NCBI RefSeq assembly: GCF_003014615.1 | Contig: NZ_PYGI01000019.1 | Coordinates: 37,387-101,386 of the forward strand | Direction of reading: 5' to 3' | Source of the DNA: Marinobacterium halophilum | Lineage (GTDB): Bacteria; Pseudomonadota; Gammaproteobacteria; Pseudomonadales; Balneatricaceae | DNA length: 64,000 bases | Part shown: one piece after another, positions 54,289-63,362 of the stretch | Position numbering within the stretch: the stretch's first letter is position 1 | Layout: every line of letters starts with the position of its first letter | Notes under the pieces: model-generated | Told to the model about the DNA's origin: nothing | What the model saw: the letters and a program-made list of their open reading frames with translations, nothing else | Databases searched by the model: none | Position numbers and translations under genes: made by a program

Positions 54289-54385
54289 CTGTGTGTTTCT
54301 CCGGTCATGCATCTGTTCGCGTGCTACGCACGTAAACCGAACATAATACAACAGTGCAACCCGGGCCGAATGCCCAGGAGACCCC

Positions 54386-55729
54386 ATGACATCATTCGAC
54401 CCAAAATCCCGCCGCGCGGCCACCGTGCCCAGTAGCCGCCTGTCACGCATGGCCAGCCTTACCGGACTGGCCGGACGGGTGGCCGGCAATCTGGTCACCG
54501 AAGGCAGCAAGCAATGGCTGAGCGGCCAGCGCCCGGTGATGTCCGAGCTGCTGCTCAGCCGCAAGAATCTGGAACAGGTTGCCGACAAGCTGGCACGCAT
54601 GCGTGGTGCGGCGATGAAGCTGGGTCAGTTGATCTCGATGGACTCAGGCACCCTGCTGCCCCCCGAGCTGGCGGCAGTGCTGGAGCGGCTGCGCGACGAT
54701 GCCATGATCATGCCCGCAGCGCAGCTGGTCGGGGTGCTGGAAGACAACTGGGGCAGTGATTGGGACCAGCGTCTGGCCCAGTTCAGCTTTGCCCCCGTCG
54801 CGGCGGCGTCGATCGGCCAGGTACACAAGGGCCGCACCCATGGCGGGCGTGAGCTGGCGGTCAAGATTCAGTATCCGGGCGTGTGCCGCAGCATCGACAG
54901 CGATATCGACAATGTGGTTTCGCTGCTGCGCATCAGCGGCCTGCTGCCCCGTGAGTTGGAGATCGATACGCTGGTGGCCGAAGCCAAACACCAGCTGCGC
55001 CTGGAGACCGACTATCTGCACGAACAACGGCAGCTGCTGGAATACACGGCTGCAGTCAGCCGCTTCCGTCATGTCGATGCATTGGCACTGCCCGGCGTGG
55101 ATACTGCGCTGTCCACCGAGCAGATCCTGTGCATGGACTTTCTTGAAGGCGTCAGCCTGACCGAAGCGGCGGCGCGTCAGCCCGCATTGAAAGATCATAT
55201 CCCCACCCTGCTGCTGGAGCTGTTCTTCTGCGAGCTGTTCCAGTTGCGCTGTGTGCAGACCGACCCCAACCCGGCCAACTATCAGTACAGTCTGGAACAG
55301 GACCGGCTGATTCTGCTCGATTTCGGCGCGGTTCGGCACTTTTCCGTGGATTTTGTGCAGCATTACCGCCGGGCCATCTGCGCCGCCACCGACCAGGACA
55401 CAGCTGCGCTGGCCGCAGCACTGGAAGCCCTGGGCTTCTTCAGCCAACGCCATGATGCTGCCAACCGTCAGGTGGTGCTGGAGATTTTCATCCAGGCGAC
55501 AGAGCCATTGCGTACGCCCGGTCCCTATGATTTCGGCCAGTCCGATCTGGCGCAGCGTATTCACGAACGCGGCATGGCGATCAGCAGCGACCCCGAAGCC
55601 TGGCATACGCCACCGGCGGATGTGCTGTTCCTGCACCGCAAGATGGGCGGACTGTTCATGCTCGCCGCTCAGCTGGGTGGTCACATCGATGTGCACGCCA
55701 TTTTCAATCATTACCGGGAGTGCTCATGA
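54386..55729 (+). CDS. ABC1/AarF (UbiB-like) atypical kinase
   Basis: 447 aa, CAGGAG upstream. Carries the family's K-L-G-Q-L-I-S-M motif in the N-terminal extension, the V-A-A-A-S-I-G-Q-V-H Ala-rich nucleotide loop with V-K-I-Q-Y-P-G-V Lys, and the D-P-N-P-A-N-Y catalytic and L-L-D-F-G-A metal motifs. Related to UbiB but shorter and without the C-terminal membrane helices, so it is a soluble ADCK-type member. ATGA overlap with the SDR gene downstream suggests a functional pair. ATPase linked to isoprenoid-lipid metabolism is a guess from the family. Confidence 0.9.
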   Translation: MTSFDPKSRRAATVPSSRLSRMASLTGLAGRVAGNLVTEGSKQWLSGQRPVMSELLLSRKNLEQVADKLARMRGAAMKLGQLISMDSGTLLPPELAAVLERLRDDAMIMPAAQLVGVLEDNWGSDWDQRLAQFSFAPVAAASIGQVHKGRTHGGRELAVKIQYPGVCRSIDSDIDNVVSLLRISGLLPRELEIDTLVAEAKHQLRLETDYLHEQRQLLEYTAAVSRFRHVDALALPGVDTALSTEQILCMDFLEGVSLTEAAARQPALKDHIPTLLLELFFCELFQLRCVQTDPNPANYQYSLEQDRLILLDFGAVRHFSVDFVQHYRRAICAATDQDTAALAAALEALGFFSQRHDAANRQVVLEIFIQATEPLRTPGPYDFGQSDLAQRIHERGMAISSDPEAWHTPPADVLFLHRKMGGLFMLAAQLGGHIDVHAIFNHYRECS

Positions 55730-56487
55730 GTCTGCTGAATGCGTTTGAATCCCCCGTGACCGCCGTGCTGGTCGGGGCCAGCGGCGGCATTGGCCGCGCC
55801 CTGCTGGAGCAATTGCTGGCGGATGAACGGATCGGTCGCCTGTACGCCTTTTCCCGCTCGACCCCAGCCGATGCCGCGCAACTGGCCGCCACCTATCCCG
55901 ATCGACTCAGCTTTCACCGCATCGACCTGAGCGATGAAACCTCGATTGCAGCGGCCGCCGACCTGCTGCACGGGCAGTCACCACAACTGGTACTGGTCAC
56001 GACCGGGCTGCTGCACACGGATACGGCGATGCCGGAGAAAAGCTGGCGGGCGCTGGACGGGGAGTATTTTCAGCAACAGATGCAGATCAACGCGCTGGCA
56101 CCGGCACTGTTGGCCAAGCATTTGATTCCGTTACTGCCGAAGGACAAGCGGGCGGTGTTTGCCGCACTTTCAGCGCGGGTCGGCAGCATCAGTGACAACC
56201 GTTTGGGCGGCTGGTACAGCTATCGTGCCAGCAAGGCGGCGTTGAACATGCTGTTGCGCTGCACCGCCATTGAAGCCAAACGCCGCTGGCCCCAACTGGT
56301 GGTGGCAGGGCTGCATCCGGGTACCGTGGATACGCCACTGTCACAACCGTTTCAGGCACGGGTCGCGGAAGACAAGCTGTTCACGCCCGAATTTTCCGCC
56401 CGCTCGCTGCTACAAGTGCTGGATGGCCTGACCCCGCAACAGAGCGGACAGGTCTTTGCCTGGGACGGACAGGCCATCCCGGCCTGA
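55726..56487 (+). CDS. Short-chain dehydrogenase (C-factor/CsgA-like)
   Basis: 253 aa from ATG 55726, overlapping the kinase stop by 4 nt. G-A-S-G-G-I-G NAD(P) site (~18), S-A-R-V-G-S and Y-S-Y-R-A-S-K catalytic Ser-Tyr-Lys, H-P-G-T-V-D-T after it. Resembles the CsgA/C-factor branch of SDRs. Substrate unknown. Translationally coupled to the ABC1 kinase. Confidence 0.9.
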   Translation: MSLLNAFESPVTAVLVGASGGIGRALLEQLLADERIGRLYAFSRSTPADAAQLAATYPDRLSFHRIDLSDETSIAAAADLLHGQSPQLVLVTTGLLHTDTAMPEKSWRALDGEYFQQQMQINALAPALLAKHLIPLLPKDKRAVFAALSARVGSISDNRLGGWYSYRASKAALNMLLRCTAIEAKRRWPQLVVAGLHPGTVDTPLSQPFQARVAEDKLFTPEFSARSLLQVLDGLTPQQSGQVFAWDGQAIPA

Positions 56488-56488
56488 T

Positions 56489-56893
56489 CTACTCCTCGAC
56501 GAGCGCAGGTACCCAGCGAATGGTCACCTCGCGCACGCCCCACTCGCGGGCGGCATCAACATCCTTGCCCATGTAGATGTCGATTTTGCGCGTCCAGCGC
56601 TTGTTCATCTTGTCCAATACCCGGTACTGACCCGGCAAGCCGTCGATCTCGATCAGGGTGTTGTAGGTCAGCCCTTCCTTGATCAGATCCCGCGACACCG
56701 CCACCGCTTTCATGCCGGGCGTGAGCGTATCCCCCCAGGCTGCCAGCGTCGGATTGTCATTGGTCTGTGCCGCGAGCGAATTGTAGGCCGAAGCCTGCAC
56801 CGTCAACACCTGCATTTCGGGGGTGCTGTCCATGCATCCGGCGAGGGTCCCCAAGACCAACACAAATCCGCACTTAAATGCAGAAGCAAACAT
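56489..56893 (-). CDS. Lipoprotein with 3D domain
   Basis: 134 aa. Signal peptide with lipobox L-A-G-C (~20). The mature domain shows the 3D-type barrel signature: A-Y-N-S at the first strand, D-T-L-T-P-G-M-K-A-V-A-V-S-R-D-L, and D-K-M-N-K-R-W-T-R-K-I-D-I-Y-M-G with the Asp residues. Such domains occur in lytic transglycosylases and cell-wall proteins. The convergent SDR gene ends one base away. Confidence 0.85.
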   Translation of the reverse strand: MFASAFKCGFVLVLGTLAGCMDSTPEMQVLTVQASAYNSLAAQTNDNPTLAAWGDTLTPGMKAVAVSRDLIKEGLTYNTLIEIDGLPGQYRVLDKMNKRWTRKIDIYMGKDVDAAREWGVREVTIRWVPALVEE

Positions 56894-56976
56894 ATATCAC
56901 CATTTTATGAACTTTTTCGTGACTGATTACCGGTTTGGCAGTATATAGATTCTCTACTTATGTGGAGGATGCCCGA

Positions 56977-57639
56977 GTGTACGCACCCCCTGAACTACCG
57001 CTCGACCTGCAGCAATCTCTGTATGACCAAATTGCCGACGCTCTGGTCGACAAGGGCTATATCATTCTGCCTTCCGCACTGCCCGAAACCATTACCACGC
57101 CACTGTACCAACACCTGGACGGCTTATCGCCCCGACAGATGCAGCCCGCCGGTATCGGCCGCGAACAGGATCATCAGCTCAAGGGTGATATCCGCCGCGA
57201 CCAGATTCGTTGGCTGGGACAACAGCATCCGGCAGAAGCGGACTACCTCGACTGGATGGCAGACCTGCGTGAAGGCCTGAACCGACGTCTGTTCATGGGT
57301 CTGTTCGACTACGAAGCCCACTTTTCCCACTACCGCCCAGGGGCATTCTACAAACGGCATCTGGACGCATTTCGGGGCCAGACCAATCGCGTCCTGACCA
57401 CCGTACTGTACCTCAACCCCGAATGGGCTGAGCAGGACGGCGGCGAACTGCTGATCTGGCCCACGCCTGACAGCGACAGCATTATCGAGCGCGTTGTGCC
57501 GCGCATGGGCACTCTGGTCATCTTCCTCAGCGAGCAGTTCCCGCATGAGGTACTGCCCGCCGCCGCCGACCGCTACAGCATCGCCGGCTGGTTCCGGGTC
57601 AATACCAGCATCAACAACCAGATCGACCCGCCCAGCTGA
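56977..57639 (+). CDS. 2-oxoglutarate/Fe(II)-dependent oxygenase (prolyl-4-hydroxylase-like)
   Basis: 220 aa from a GTG start at 56977, chosen because GGAGG lies eight bases upstream; no ATG fits. The iron ligands are H-L-D-A-F (His, Asp ~127-129) and the His of F-P-H-E-V (~188), and the oxoglutarate Arg is in the following R-Y-S-I-A-G-W-F-R. The family hydroxylates protein or small-molecule targets. The 3' neighbour srkA is convergent. Confidence 0.88.
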   Translation: MYAPPELPLDLQQSLYDQIADALVDKGYIILPSALPETITTPLYQHLDGLSPRQMQPAGIGREQDHQLKGDIRRDQIRWLGQQHPAEADYLDWMADLREGLNRRLFMGLFDYEAHFSHYRPGAFYKRHLDAFRGQTNRVLTTVLYLNPEWAEQDGGELLIWPTPDSDSIIERVVPRMGTLVIFLSEQFPHEVLPAAADRYSIAGWFRVNTSINNQIDPPS

Positions 57640-57645
57640 TATGAC

Positions 57646-58638
57646 CTAGAGCAGCTGCAGGGGCGGCTGCTGCAGGGCACTCAACTGCTCGCGCAGCTGC
57701 AGGATGTGCTCGCCCCAGTAGCGCTCGGTATTGAACCAGGTGAAGTTGTGCGGAAACGCAGGATCTTCCCAGCGCCGCGCCAGCCAGGCACTGTAGTTGA
57801 GCATCCGCAACGTGCGCAGCGCCTCGACCAGATGCAGTTCCCGCGGATCAAAGTCGGCAAATTCATTGTAGCCTTCAACGATCTCGGCCAGCTGGACCTG
57901 CTGTTGCTGACGATCATCACCGGTCAGCAGCATCCACAGATCCTGAATTGCGGGTGCCATTCGTGCATCGTCGAAATCGACGAAGTTGGGCGTATCATCA
58001 CGCCAGAGAATATTGCCGCCATGGCAATCACCGTGGACCCGAATCTGACGCACATCACCCGCCGCCGCATAGCAGCGCTCGATGCCGACCAACAGGTCAG
58101 CAGTCAGACTAGTATAGGCCGAGCGCAGCGACGCGGGGATAAAATTACGGCTGATGAAATCGATGCTGTCACGGCCGTAGCTCTGGATATCCAGCGGCGG
58201 ACGCACCTTGAACGGATGCGCCGCGCCCACCAGGTGAATACGTCCCAGCGTCTGGCCCAATCGATACAGATGATCAAGGTCCGCCAACTCCGGGGCGCGC
58301 CCGCCGCGGCGCGGGTAGAGGGCAAAACGGTAGTCTCCGAAGCGGAACAGGCTATCGCCCTGTGCATTACGCAGCGGTGCCACCACCGGCAGCTCCCGCT
58401 CGACCAGTTCGAAACAGATTTCATGTTCTTCCAGAATCTGCGCGTCACTCCAGCGTGCAGGCCGGTAGAACTTGGCAATCAACGGTACTTCTTCTTCGAT
58501 GCCAACCTGATAGACACGATTCTCGTAACTGTTCAGCGCCAGAATGCGGCCATCGCTGAGATACCCCATCGACTCCACCGCATCGATCACGGTATCGGGG
58601 GTGAGCTGGTAGAACGGCTGAGCGGATAGATCGGACAT
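57646..58638 (-). CDS. srkA: Stress response kinase A (YihE/RdoA)
   Basis: 330 aa Ser/Thr kinase of the aminoglycoside-phosphotransferase fold. Catalytic V-H-G-D-C-H-G-G-N-I (~200) and metal motif V-D-F-D-D-A (~217), with R-A-P-E-L-A-D-L-D-H-L-Y-R-L-G in the N lobe. In E. coli it counters envelope stress and cell death. Full length; no operon partner (the upstream gene diverges). Confidence 0.92.
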   Translation of the reverse strand: MSDLSAQPFYQLTPDTVIDAVESMGYLSDGRILALNSYENRVYQVGIEEEVPLIAKFYRPARWSDAQILEEHEICFELVERELPVVAPLRNAQGDSLFRFGDYRFALYPRRGGRAPELADLDHLYRLGQTLGRIHLVGAAHPFKVRPPLDIQSYGRDSIDFISRNFIPASLRSAYTSLTADLLVGIERCYAAAGDVRQIRVHGDCHGGNILWRDDTPNFVDFDDARMAPAIQDLWMLLTGDDRQQQQVQLAEIVEGYNEFADFDPRELHLVEALRTLRMLNYSAWLARRWEDPAFPHNFTWFNTERYWGEHILQLREQLSALQQPPLQLL

Positions 58639-58780
58639 GAGGTACCGTGCAACAAAGAGTGACCTTCCATTCTAGCCGCATCCATCGGTGCAGCGACAGG
58701 GGTGTCAGCATTAATCCACCCGGTTGAGTTATCCCGTCAGATCGGTAACAGTAAGCGCCAAACAACACATGGAGTGCGTT

Positions 58781-59293
58781 ATGTACAACCGACTACCCCT
58801 TGGCCTCGCCCTTGCCACCCTCCTTGCCGCCGGGTCTGTTCAGGCAGAACCACTGGTAACTGCTGCCGATCCGGAGCAGATTGCCCAGCTGGTGCGCGGG
58901 TTTGGCTCGGCGGTCGTTGACCAGGACGAATATGGCGACCCGCTGATTACCGGCCGCATTGAAGGCACCAAGTACGGCATCTTCTTCTACAACTGCACCG
59001 ACGGTGCCGACTGCAAGGACATTCAGTTTGCCGCGGCCTGGAGCGATAAGGCGATCAGCCGCGCGCGGATCAACGAATGGAACCGGGACATGCGCTTCGG
59101 CAAGGCGTATCTGGATGATGAGGGCGACCCCAATCTGGAAATGGCCGTCAACCTGCGCTACGGCGTCAGCACCGACAATTTTGATGACACCATCGACTGG
59201 TGGCGGGTGGTGACTGCGGATTTCGAGACTTTCATGCAGCAGCAGGAAAGTACCACGACGGCACGCCGCAGCGATGCACGGCGCGGCAACTGA
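58781..59293 (+). CDS. Secreted YbjN-domain protein
   Basis: 170 aa from ATG 58781 with GGAG. Signal peptide (~1-22, ending V-Q-A). The mature part has the YbjN type III chaperone-like fold pattern: Y-G-I-F-F-Y-N-C then I-N-E-W-N-R-D-M-R-F-G-K-A-Y-L-D. The two cysteines after F-Y-N-C could form a disulfide. Function unknown; secreted YbjN proteins with this layout are common in proteobacteria. Confidence 0.82.
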   Translation: MYNRLPLGLALATLLAAGSVQAEPLVTAADPEQIAQLVRGFGSAVVDQDEYGDPLITGRIEGTKYGIFFYNCTDGADCKDIQFAAAWSDKAISRARINEWNRDMRFGKAYLDDEGDPNLEMAVNLRYGVSTDNFDDTIDWWRVVTADFETFMQQQESTTTARRSDARRGN

Positions 59294-59302
59294 TCCTCCG
59301 TA

Positions 59303-60196
59303 TTACATCAGGTCCTGCTGCATCTCCTGCAGCATCCAGTCACGGAAGGCCTGCATGGCATAGGTCAGCTGCCGTTTCTCTTGATATACCAGATAAAACG
59401 CCTTGGGCTTGTCCAGCGTGATATCAAAGGGAATGACCAGCTGGCCCGCTTCCAGTTCGCGCTGGATCAGTGCCCGGTCCGCCAATGCCAGACCAATCCC
59501 TTCGATCGCCGCCGAGACCGCCAATGCGGTACTGGAGAACGACATGGTCCGGTTCAACCCCGTTGCACGCACCCCCAATTGCTGCAGGATCTGTTGCCAC
59601 TCCTGGCGTCGACCGCTGACATGGATCAGGGTCTTGTTGAGCAGGTCCTTTGGCTCCTTCAACCCCGCCTCGCCTTCCATCAGGGCCGGGCTGCACACCG
59701 GCGTCGATGCCAGGTTGCGCAGAAAGTGGATATCCACGCCCCGCCAGTTGCCTTCACCGTAATACACCGCCATATCGGTATCCGAATGCTCGAAGTCCAC
59801 ATAGCCCGTGGTTGCGCTAAAGCGCAGCTCCACATCGGGATACAGGGCCTGAAAACGGGTAATGCGCGGTACCAGCCAGCGGGTCAAGAATGCCGGTGCC
59901 ACACTGATATTAACGGCACTCAAGTTAGGCGAGGTCATCAACCGTCGCGTTGCGCTTTCCACTTCATCCAGTGCCAGCTGGATGGACGGCAGATAACGCT
60001 CTCCGGCGACAGTCAGACTGACCTGACGGCGTTCACGCCGGAACAGCTTTACACCTAAAAATTCTTCAAGTGACTTAATCTGATGACTGATCGCCGAAGG
60101 GGTCACGCACAGTTCTTCGGCCGCTGCGTTAAAGCTTTGCAGGCGGGCGGCGGACTCAAAACTGCGCAGGGCGTTGAGTGGCGGGAGACGTCGAAT
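59303..60196 (-). CDS. LysR-family regulator (GcvA-like) with apparent ATT start codon
   Basis: The frame is open back to a TGA near 60224, but no ATG, GTG or TTG lies before the helix-turn-helix. The first canonical start (GTG 60106) would cut the HTH in half. Codons from ATT 60196 read I-R-R-L-P-P-L-N-A-L-R-S-F-E-S-A-A, exactly where GcvA proteins start M-R-R-L-P-P-L, and AGAGG lies nine bases upstream. This gives 297 aa with intact HTH and effector domain. Divergent from a DUF1127-like gene. An ATT start or a recent point mutation of ATG are the two explanations. Confidence 0.75.
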   Translation of the reverse strand: MRRLPPLNALRSFESAARLQSFNAAAEELCVTPSAISHQIKSLEEFLGVKLFRRERRQVSLTVAGERYLPSIQLALDEVESATRRLMTSPNLSAVNISVAPAFLTRWLVPRITRFQALYPDVELRFSATTGYVDFEHSDTDMAVYYGEGNWRGVDIHFLRNLASTPVCSPALMEGEAGLKEPKDLLNKTLIHVSGRRQEWQQILQQLGVRATGLNRTMSFSSTALAVSAAIEGIGLALADRALIQRELEAGQLVIPFDITLDKPKAFYLVYQEKRQLTYAMQAFRDWMLQEMQQDLM

Positions 60197-60324
60197 GGCA
60201 GCAATCCTCTGACTGTTTAGTTTTTTTCAACTATAGCCTGAAAATCTATACTTTGTCGCCTACCGTTTTAGACCTTAGTATAAGCCCCATCAACTCAGCA
60301 CACTTTAAGGAGCTCTACTCTAAA

Positions 60325-60510
60325 ATGTCCGACTTCAACCGCATGGTAATGACACAAAATGGTCTGGTAGACGTGGATTACTATGTTGAACAGGCGCGCC
60401 GTGAGCGTTCCGAGTTTATCATGAAGGGCATCCAGTCCCTGTATCGCGGCCTTGTTCGCATGCTCAAGCCCCGTCGCCCGCTGACAGGCGCTTCCGCACT
60501 GGTACACTGA
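60325..60510 (+). CDS. Small DUF1127-like protein
   Basis: 61 aa, ATG 60325 with AAGGAG thirteen bases upstream. Basic C-terminal half (Y-R-G-L-V-R-M-L-K-P-R-R) after a helix (Y-Y-V-E-Q-A-R-R-E-R-S-E-F), similar to short DUF1127 proteins. It is divergent from the GcvA-like LysR gene, a common arrangement for DUF1127 genes. Such proteins bind RNA and affect phosphate or polyamine use in alphaproteobacteria; here function is unknown. Confidence 0.65.
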   Translation: MSDFNRMVMTQNGLVDVDYYVEQARRERSEFIMKGIQSLYRGLVRMLKPRRPLTGASALVH

Positions 60511-60519
60511 GTAGACGCT

Positions 60520-60544
60520 GGGGCGGCAGATAACATGCCGCCCC
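60520..60544. terminator. Bidirectional hairpin terminator
   Basis: GGGGCGGCA (60520-60528) pairs with TGCCGCCCC (60536-60544), 7-nt loop, between the small gene and the convergent HD-GYP gene. Only a short T run follows; still the strongest 3'-end structure here. Confidence 0.7.
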
Positions 60545-60545
60545 T

Positions 60546-61934
60546 TCAGTCGACCACTTCAGCCAGCGTCCCCAGACTCGTTTCCCACCCAACCATCGCC
60601 CTCTGCAACGCTTCAAAGCAGCGCACATCCACTGCGACATGCAGATTTTCTGCCATCATTGCCAACGCTTCCGGTACCGGTATTGCCCCTCGATAGGGCC
60701 GATCTGCGGTAATCGCATCAAAAATATCAGCCGTTGTGATGATTCGCGTTTCCAATGAGATTTGCTCATCTTTCAACCCGCGCGGATATCCCTTGCCATC
60801 CATGCGTTCATGATGAGCACCGGCGACGTGAGCCAGCTCGGCAAACACACTGATACGTGACAGAATCTCTTCGGTGAAGCGGGCATGGTTCTGCACCTGC
60901 AACCATTCATCGCTGTTCAGTTTGCCCGGTTTGTCCAGAATGGTGTTGCTGACGCCCAGCTTGCCAATATCATGCAGCAACGCACCGCGCCGCAACCAGC
61001 GCCGCCGTTCAGGCGACATGCCCAACTCATTGGCAATCAGATCGGTATACAGTGCAACACGCTCGCTATGACCCGCCGTGTAAGGGCTTTTGGCATCGAC
61101 CACCTGACCAAACGCCGTTGCGATCCGATCAAGATAGTCTTCATCCACCGGCCACTCATGGTCGGCAGGCGAAAGTTCCAGCACCCGCTGCGCCAGCGTA
61201 TCACTGCCCAGCACCTGCCAGAACTCAGATTGCTGCGCCGCCTGCTCCAGTGCCGTGACCAGCGCAGGGTCAAACCAGCGCCCGCTGCGCTCACGGGCTT
61301 CGGCCATGGCCGCATCGGCACCCGCTGCGGTATGGAACACATCCACTACCTGTGCCAGCAGGGCAATGCGGGCATACAGCGGAATCTGATCGCCGGCCAG
61401 CCCCTCTGGCTTGCCACTGCCACACCAGTGTTCATCCAGACTGTGGATACCGGCCGCTACCGTCGCGTTGAAGCCAAGATCACGGGCAATGGCGGCCCCC
61501 CGTTCACATCGGGTCGTGATCAGCTCGGTCGCCAACTCCTTGCCCTCACGCGCCAATCGCAGCAGGCGCTGGAAACTCTCCACCATGCCGCGGTCGCGGC
61601 CTGTGTGCTGTAACAGGAAGCGCACGACCTGGGTCAAACTGCCATTGACCCATTTAAAGTCCCGTTTGAAGTCCAGATCATCGGTACCATAGAGTTCACA
61701 GATGCGGGCGGCATTGCTGCTGCACCCCAGATCTTTCAGCAGCAGGGTGTAATACAACTCCCAGCGGGCCTCATCATCCAGCTGCAGCTGCTCCGCCAGC
61801 TGCATGCCGATCCAGCAACAACGCATACAGTGCCCCGGAGGCTGGCCTTCAGTCATGTCCAGCGCATGCGACAACGCACTGATCAGCTCTGACAGTTTCA
61901 ACCCGCTGCTGACCGTATTCCCCCAACGCTCCAT
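60546..61934 (-). CDS. HD-GYP domain protein (cyclic di-GMP phosphodiesterase)
   Basis: 462 aa, start preceded by AAGGAGG. N-terminal ~240 residues are a degenerate HD-like helical domain (H-C-M-R-C-C-W-I-G ... L-L-K-D-L-G). The C-terminal HD-GYP domain is complete: H-S-E-R-V, L-L-H-D-I-G-K, H-H-E-R-M-D-G-K-G-Y-P-R-G and the D-I-F-D-A-I-T motif. Expected to hydrolyse cyclic di-GMP, opposing the two GGDEF proteins in this window. No membrane segment, so cytoplasmic. Confidence 0.93.
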   Translation of the reverse strand: MERWGNTVSSGLKLSELISALSHALDMTEGQPPGHCMRCCWIGMQLAEQLQLDDEARWELYYTLLLKDLGCSSNAARICELYGTDDLDFKRDFKWVNGSLTQVVRFLLQHTGRDRGMVESFQRLLRLAREGKELATELITTRCERGAAIARDLGFNATVAAGIHSLDEHWCGSGKPEGLAGDQIPLYARIALLAQVVDVFHTAAGADAAMAEARERSGRWFDPALVTALEQAAQQSEFWQVLGSDTLAQRVLELSPADHEWPVDEDYLDRIATAFGQVVDAKSPYTAGHSERVALYTDLIANELGMSPERRRWLRRGALLHDIGKLGVSNTILDKPGKLNSDEWLQVQNHARFTEEILSRISVFAELAHVAGAHHERMDGKGYPRGLKDEQISLETRIITTADIFDAITADRPYRGAIPVPEALAMMAENLHVAVDVRCFEALQRAMVGWETSLGTLAEVVD

Positions 61935-61984
61935 AACGCCTCCTTTAAAAGTGTCTCCAAATCGCTATACGCACGTCAGCGGAT

Positions 61985-62863
61985 TCAGGCCCACTTCGAT
62001 GTCGGTCCAAACCGGCGCGACCAGGCTGCATTAAGCCAGATGGCTCCCAGAATCACGCTGCCGCCAATCAGCAGGCGGACCACATCCGCATCCCGGTTCC
62101 AGATCAGCAGGTTAACCAGCAGTCCGGCCGGGATCAGCGCGTTGTTCATGATCCCCAACACACCGGCATCCACCTGAGTGGCGCCCCGATTCCAGAAGAA
62201 GAAGCCCAGACCCGAAGCCACCAGCCCCAGCCAGGTCAGTACTCCCCAGTGTAGCGTGGTCTGCGGCAACTTACCGGTATTGCCCAGCAGCAGGAAGGCC
62301 GGCAGCACCATCAGGAAGGCACCGATAAAGAAGAAGCCAAAGCTGTGGCGGGCTGCCGCGGCCGACTGCCGATAATGCCGCATCAAATGCGCATAACCGA
62401 CCTGACCGGCGGCAAAGGCCAGATTGGCCAACTGCAGAATCAGGAAGCCACGGATGAAGCTGTCGCTGACACCGTCATAGCGGATGATGGCTGCACCGAT
62501 CACGGCTACCAGCGTCGATACCAGCGGTGCCAGACAGAAACGTCGATGCAGGCCGTTATCGATCAGGGCAACATAAAGTGGCGTAAAGATGGTGAACAGC
62601 AGCACTTCCGGCACGCTGAGATATTCAAAGGAGAGATAGAGGCCGATGTAGGTCAGCCCGAACTGCAGTGCGCCGACTACCGCAATCCCCACCATCAGGC
62701 CTGCGGGCAGGCGGCTCGGGCGCAGCAGCGGCACAAACAGCAGTCCCGCCAGTACCACGCGGGTCAGCACGGCAAAATAGCTGTCGACCTGACCGGCCAG
62801 GTATTCGCCGATCAGGCTGAAGGAAACGGCCCACAGCAGGGTAACCGCAATCAAATAGGGCAT
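61985..62863 (-). CDS. EamA/DMT-family transporter
   Basis: 292 aa from ATG 62863. Ten hydrophobic helices in two EamA repeats (first ~5-140, second ~150-285). Drug/metabolite exporter type; substrate not predictable. The C-terminal end is basic and probably cytoplasmic. 50 bp downstream of nothing it could pair with (the HD-GYP gene follows on the same strand after ~50 bp). Confidence 0.88.
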   Translation of the reverse strand: MPYLIAVTLLWAVSFSLIGEYLAGQVDSYFAVLTRVVLAGLLFVPLLRPSRLPAGLMVGIAVVGALQFGLTYIGLYLSFEYLSVPEVLLFTIFTPLYVALIDNGLHRRFCLAPLVSTLVAVIGAAIIRYDGVSDSFIRGFLILQLANLAFAAGQVGYAHLMRHYRQSAAAARHSFGFFFIGAFLMVLPAFLLLGNTGKLPQTTLHWGVLTWLGLVASGLGFFFWNRGATQVDAGVLGIMNNALIPAGLLVNLLIWNRDADVVRLLIGGSVILGAIWLNAAWSRRFGPTSKWA

Positions 62864-62928
62864 GTATCGATCCTTGCTACCGGTAAGAAGCAACAAGGAT
62901 ACCGCGTCTGCCCTCGGCCACCCAGCGG

Positions 62929-63342
62929 TCAGAGAATCAACGGAACCTGCCGCTCGGTCTCCTGCCAGGCCAAATACTGGTCGGGGGTCAACACCAGCGC
63001 CTGATCCAACACGATTTCGAGTCCTGCCTCGTCGCGCAGCAGCTGTTCCAACTGGTCACGATCCGGCCGCCCGCTGAAGTGGATCTGTTGGCTTTCATCC
63101 TGCGCACCAGCGTCCGCACTGCGGCCGCCCGGCAGATAGATGGTGCCGTTGTTGAAGTCGACGGCAAAGGCGATCACGCCCGGCACGAAGAAGAACAGCA
63201 AGCCGATGCCGTCCAGCACCGCCACGCCGGGGTCAATGCGGCCGCTGACCTGCCCCTTGCGTTCAGGGTGCATGATGGTGCCACAGCCCCCCAGAGTCAG
63301 TGCCAGTGTCAGTAACGCAATCAGGGATCTTGATCGGTACAT
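62929..63342 (-). CDS. Hypothetical lipoprotein
   Basis: 137 aa; GAGAGG before the ATG. Signal peptide with lipobox L-G-G-C (~20), then G-T-I-M-H-P-E-R-K-G-Q, R-I-D-P-G-V-A-V-L-D-G-I-G-L-L-F-F and a hydrophobic V-P-G-V-I-A-F-A-V-D-F segment that may enter the membrane. Resembles conserved small proteobacterial lipoproteins (YceK/YidQ-like). Function unknown. 20 bp after the next gene on the same strand, probably an operon. Confidence 0.78.
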   Translation of the reverse strand: MYRSRSLIALLTLALTLGGCGTIMHPERKGQVSGRIDPGVAVLDGIGLLFFFVPGVIAFAVDFNNGTIYLPGGRSADAGAQDESQQIHFSGRPDRDQLEQLLRDEAGLEIVLDQALVLTPDQYLAWQETERQVPLIL

Positions 63343-63362
63343 GATTTCACCTCTCGCGGGTA

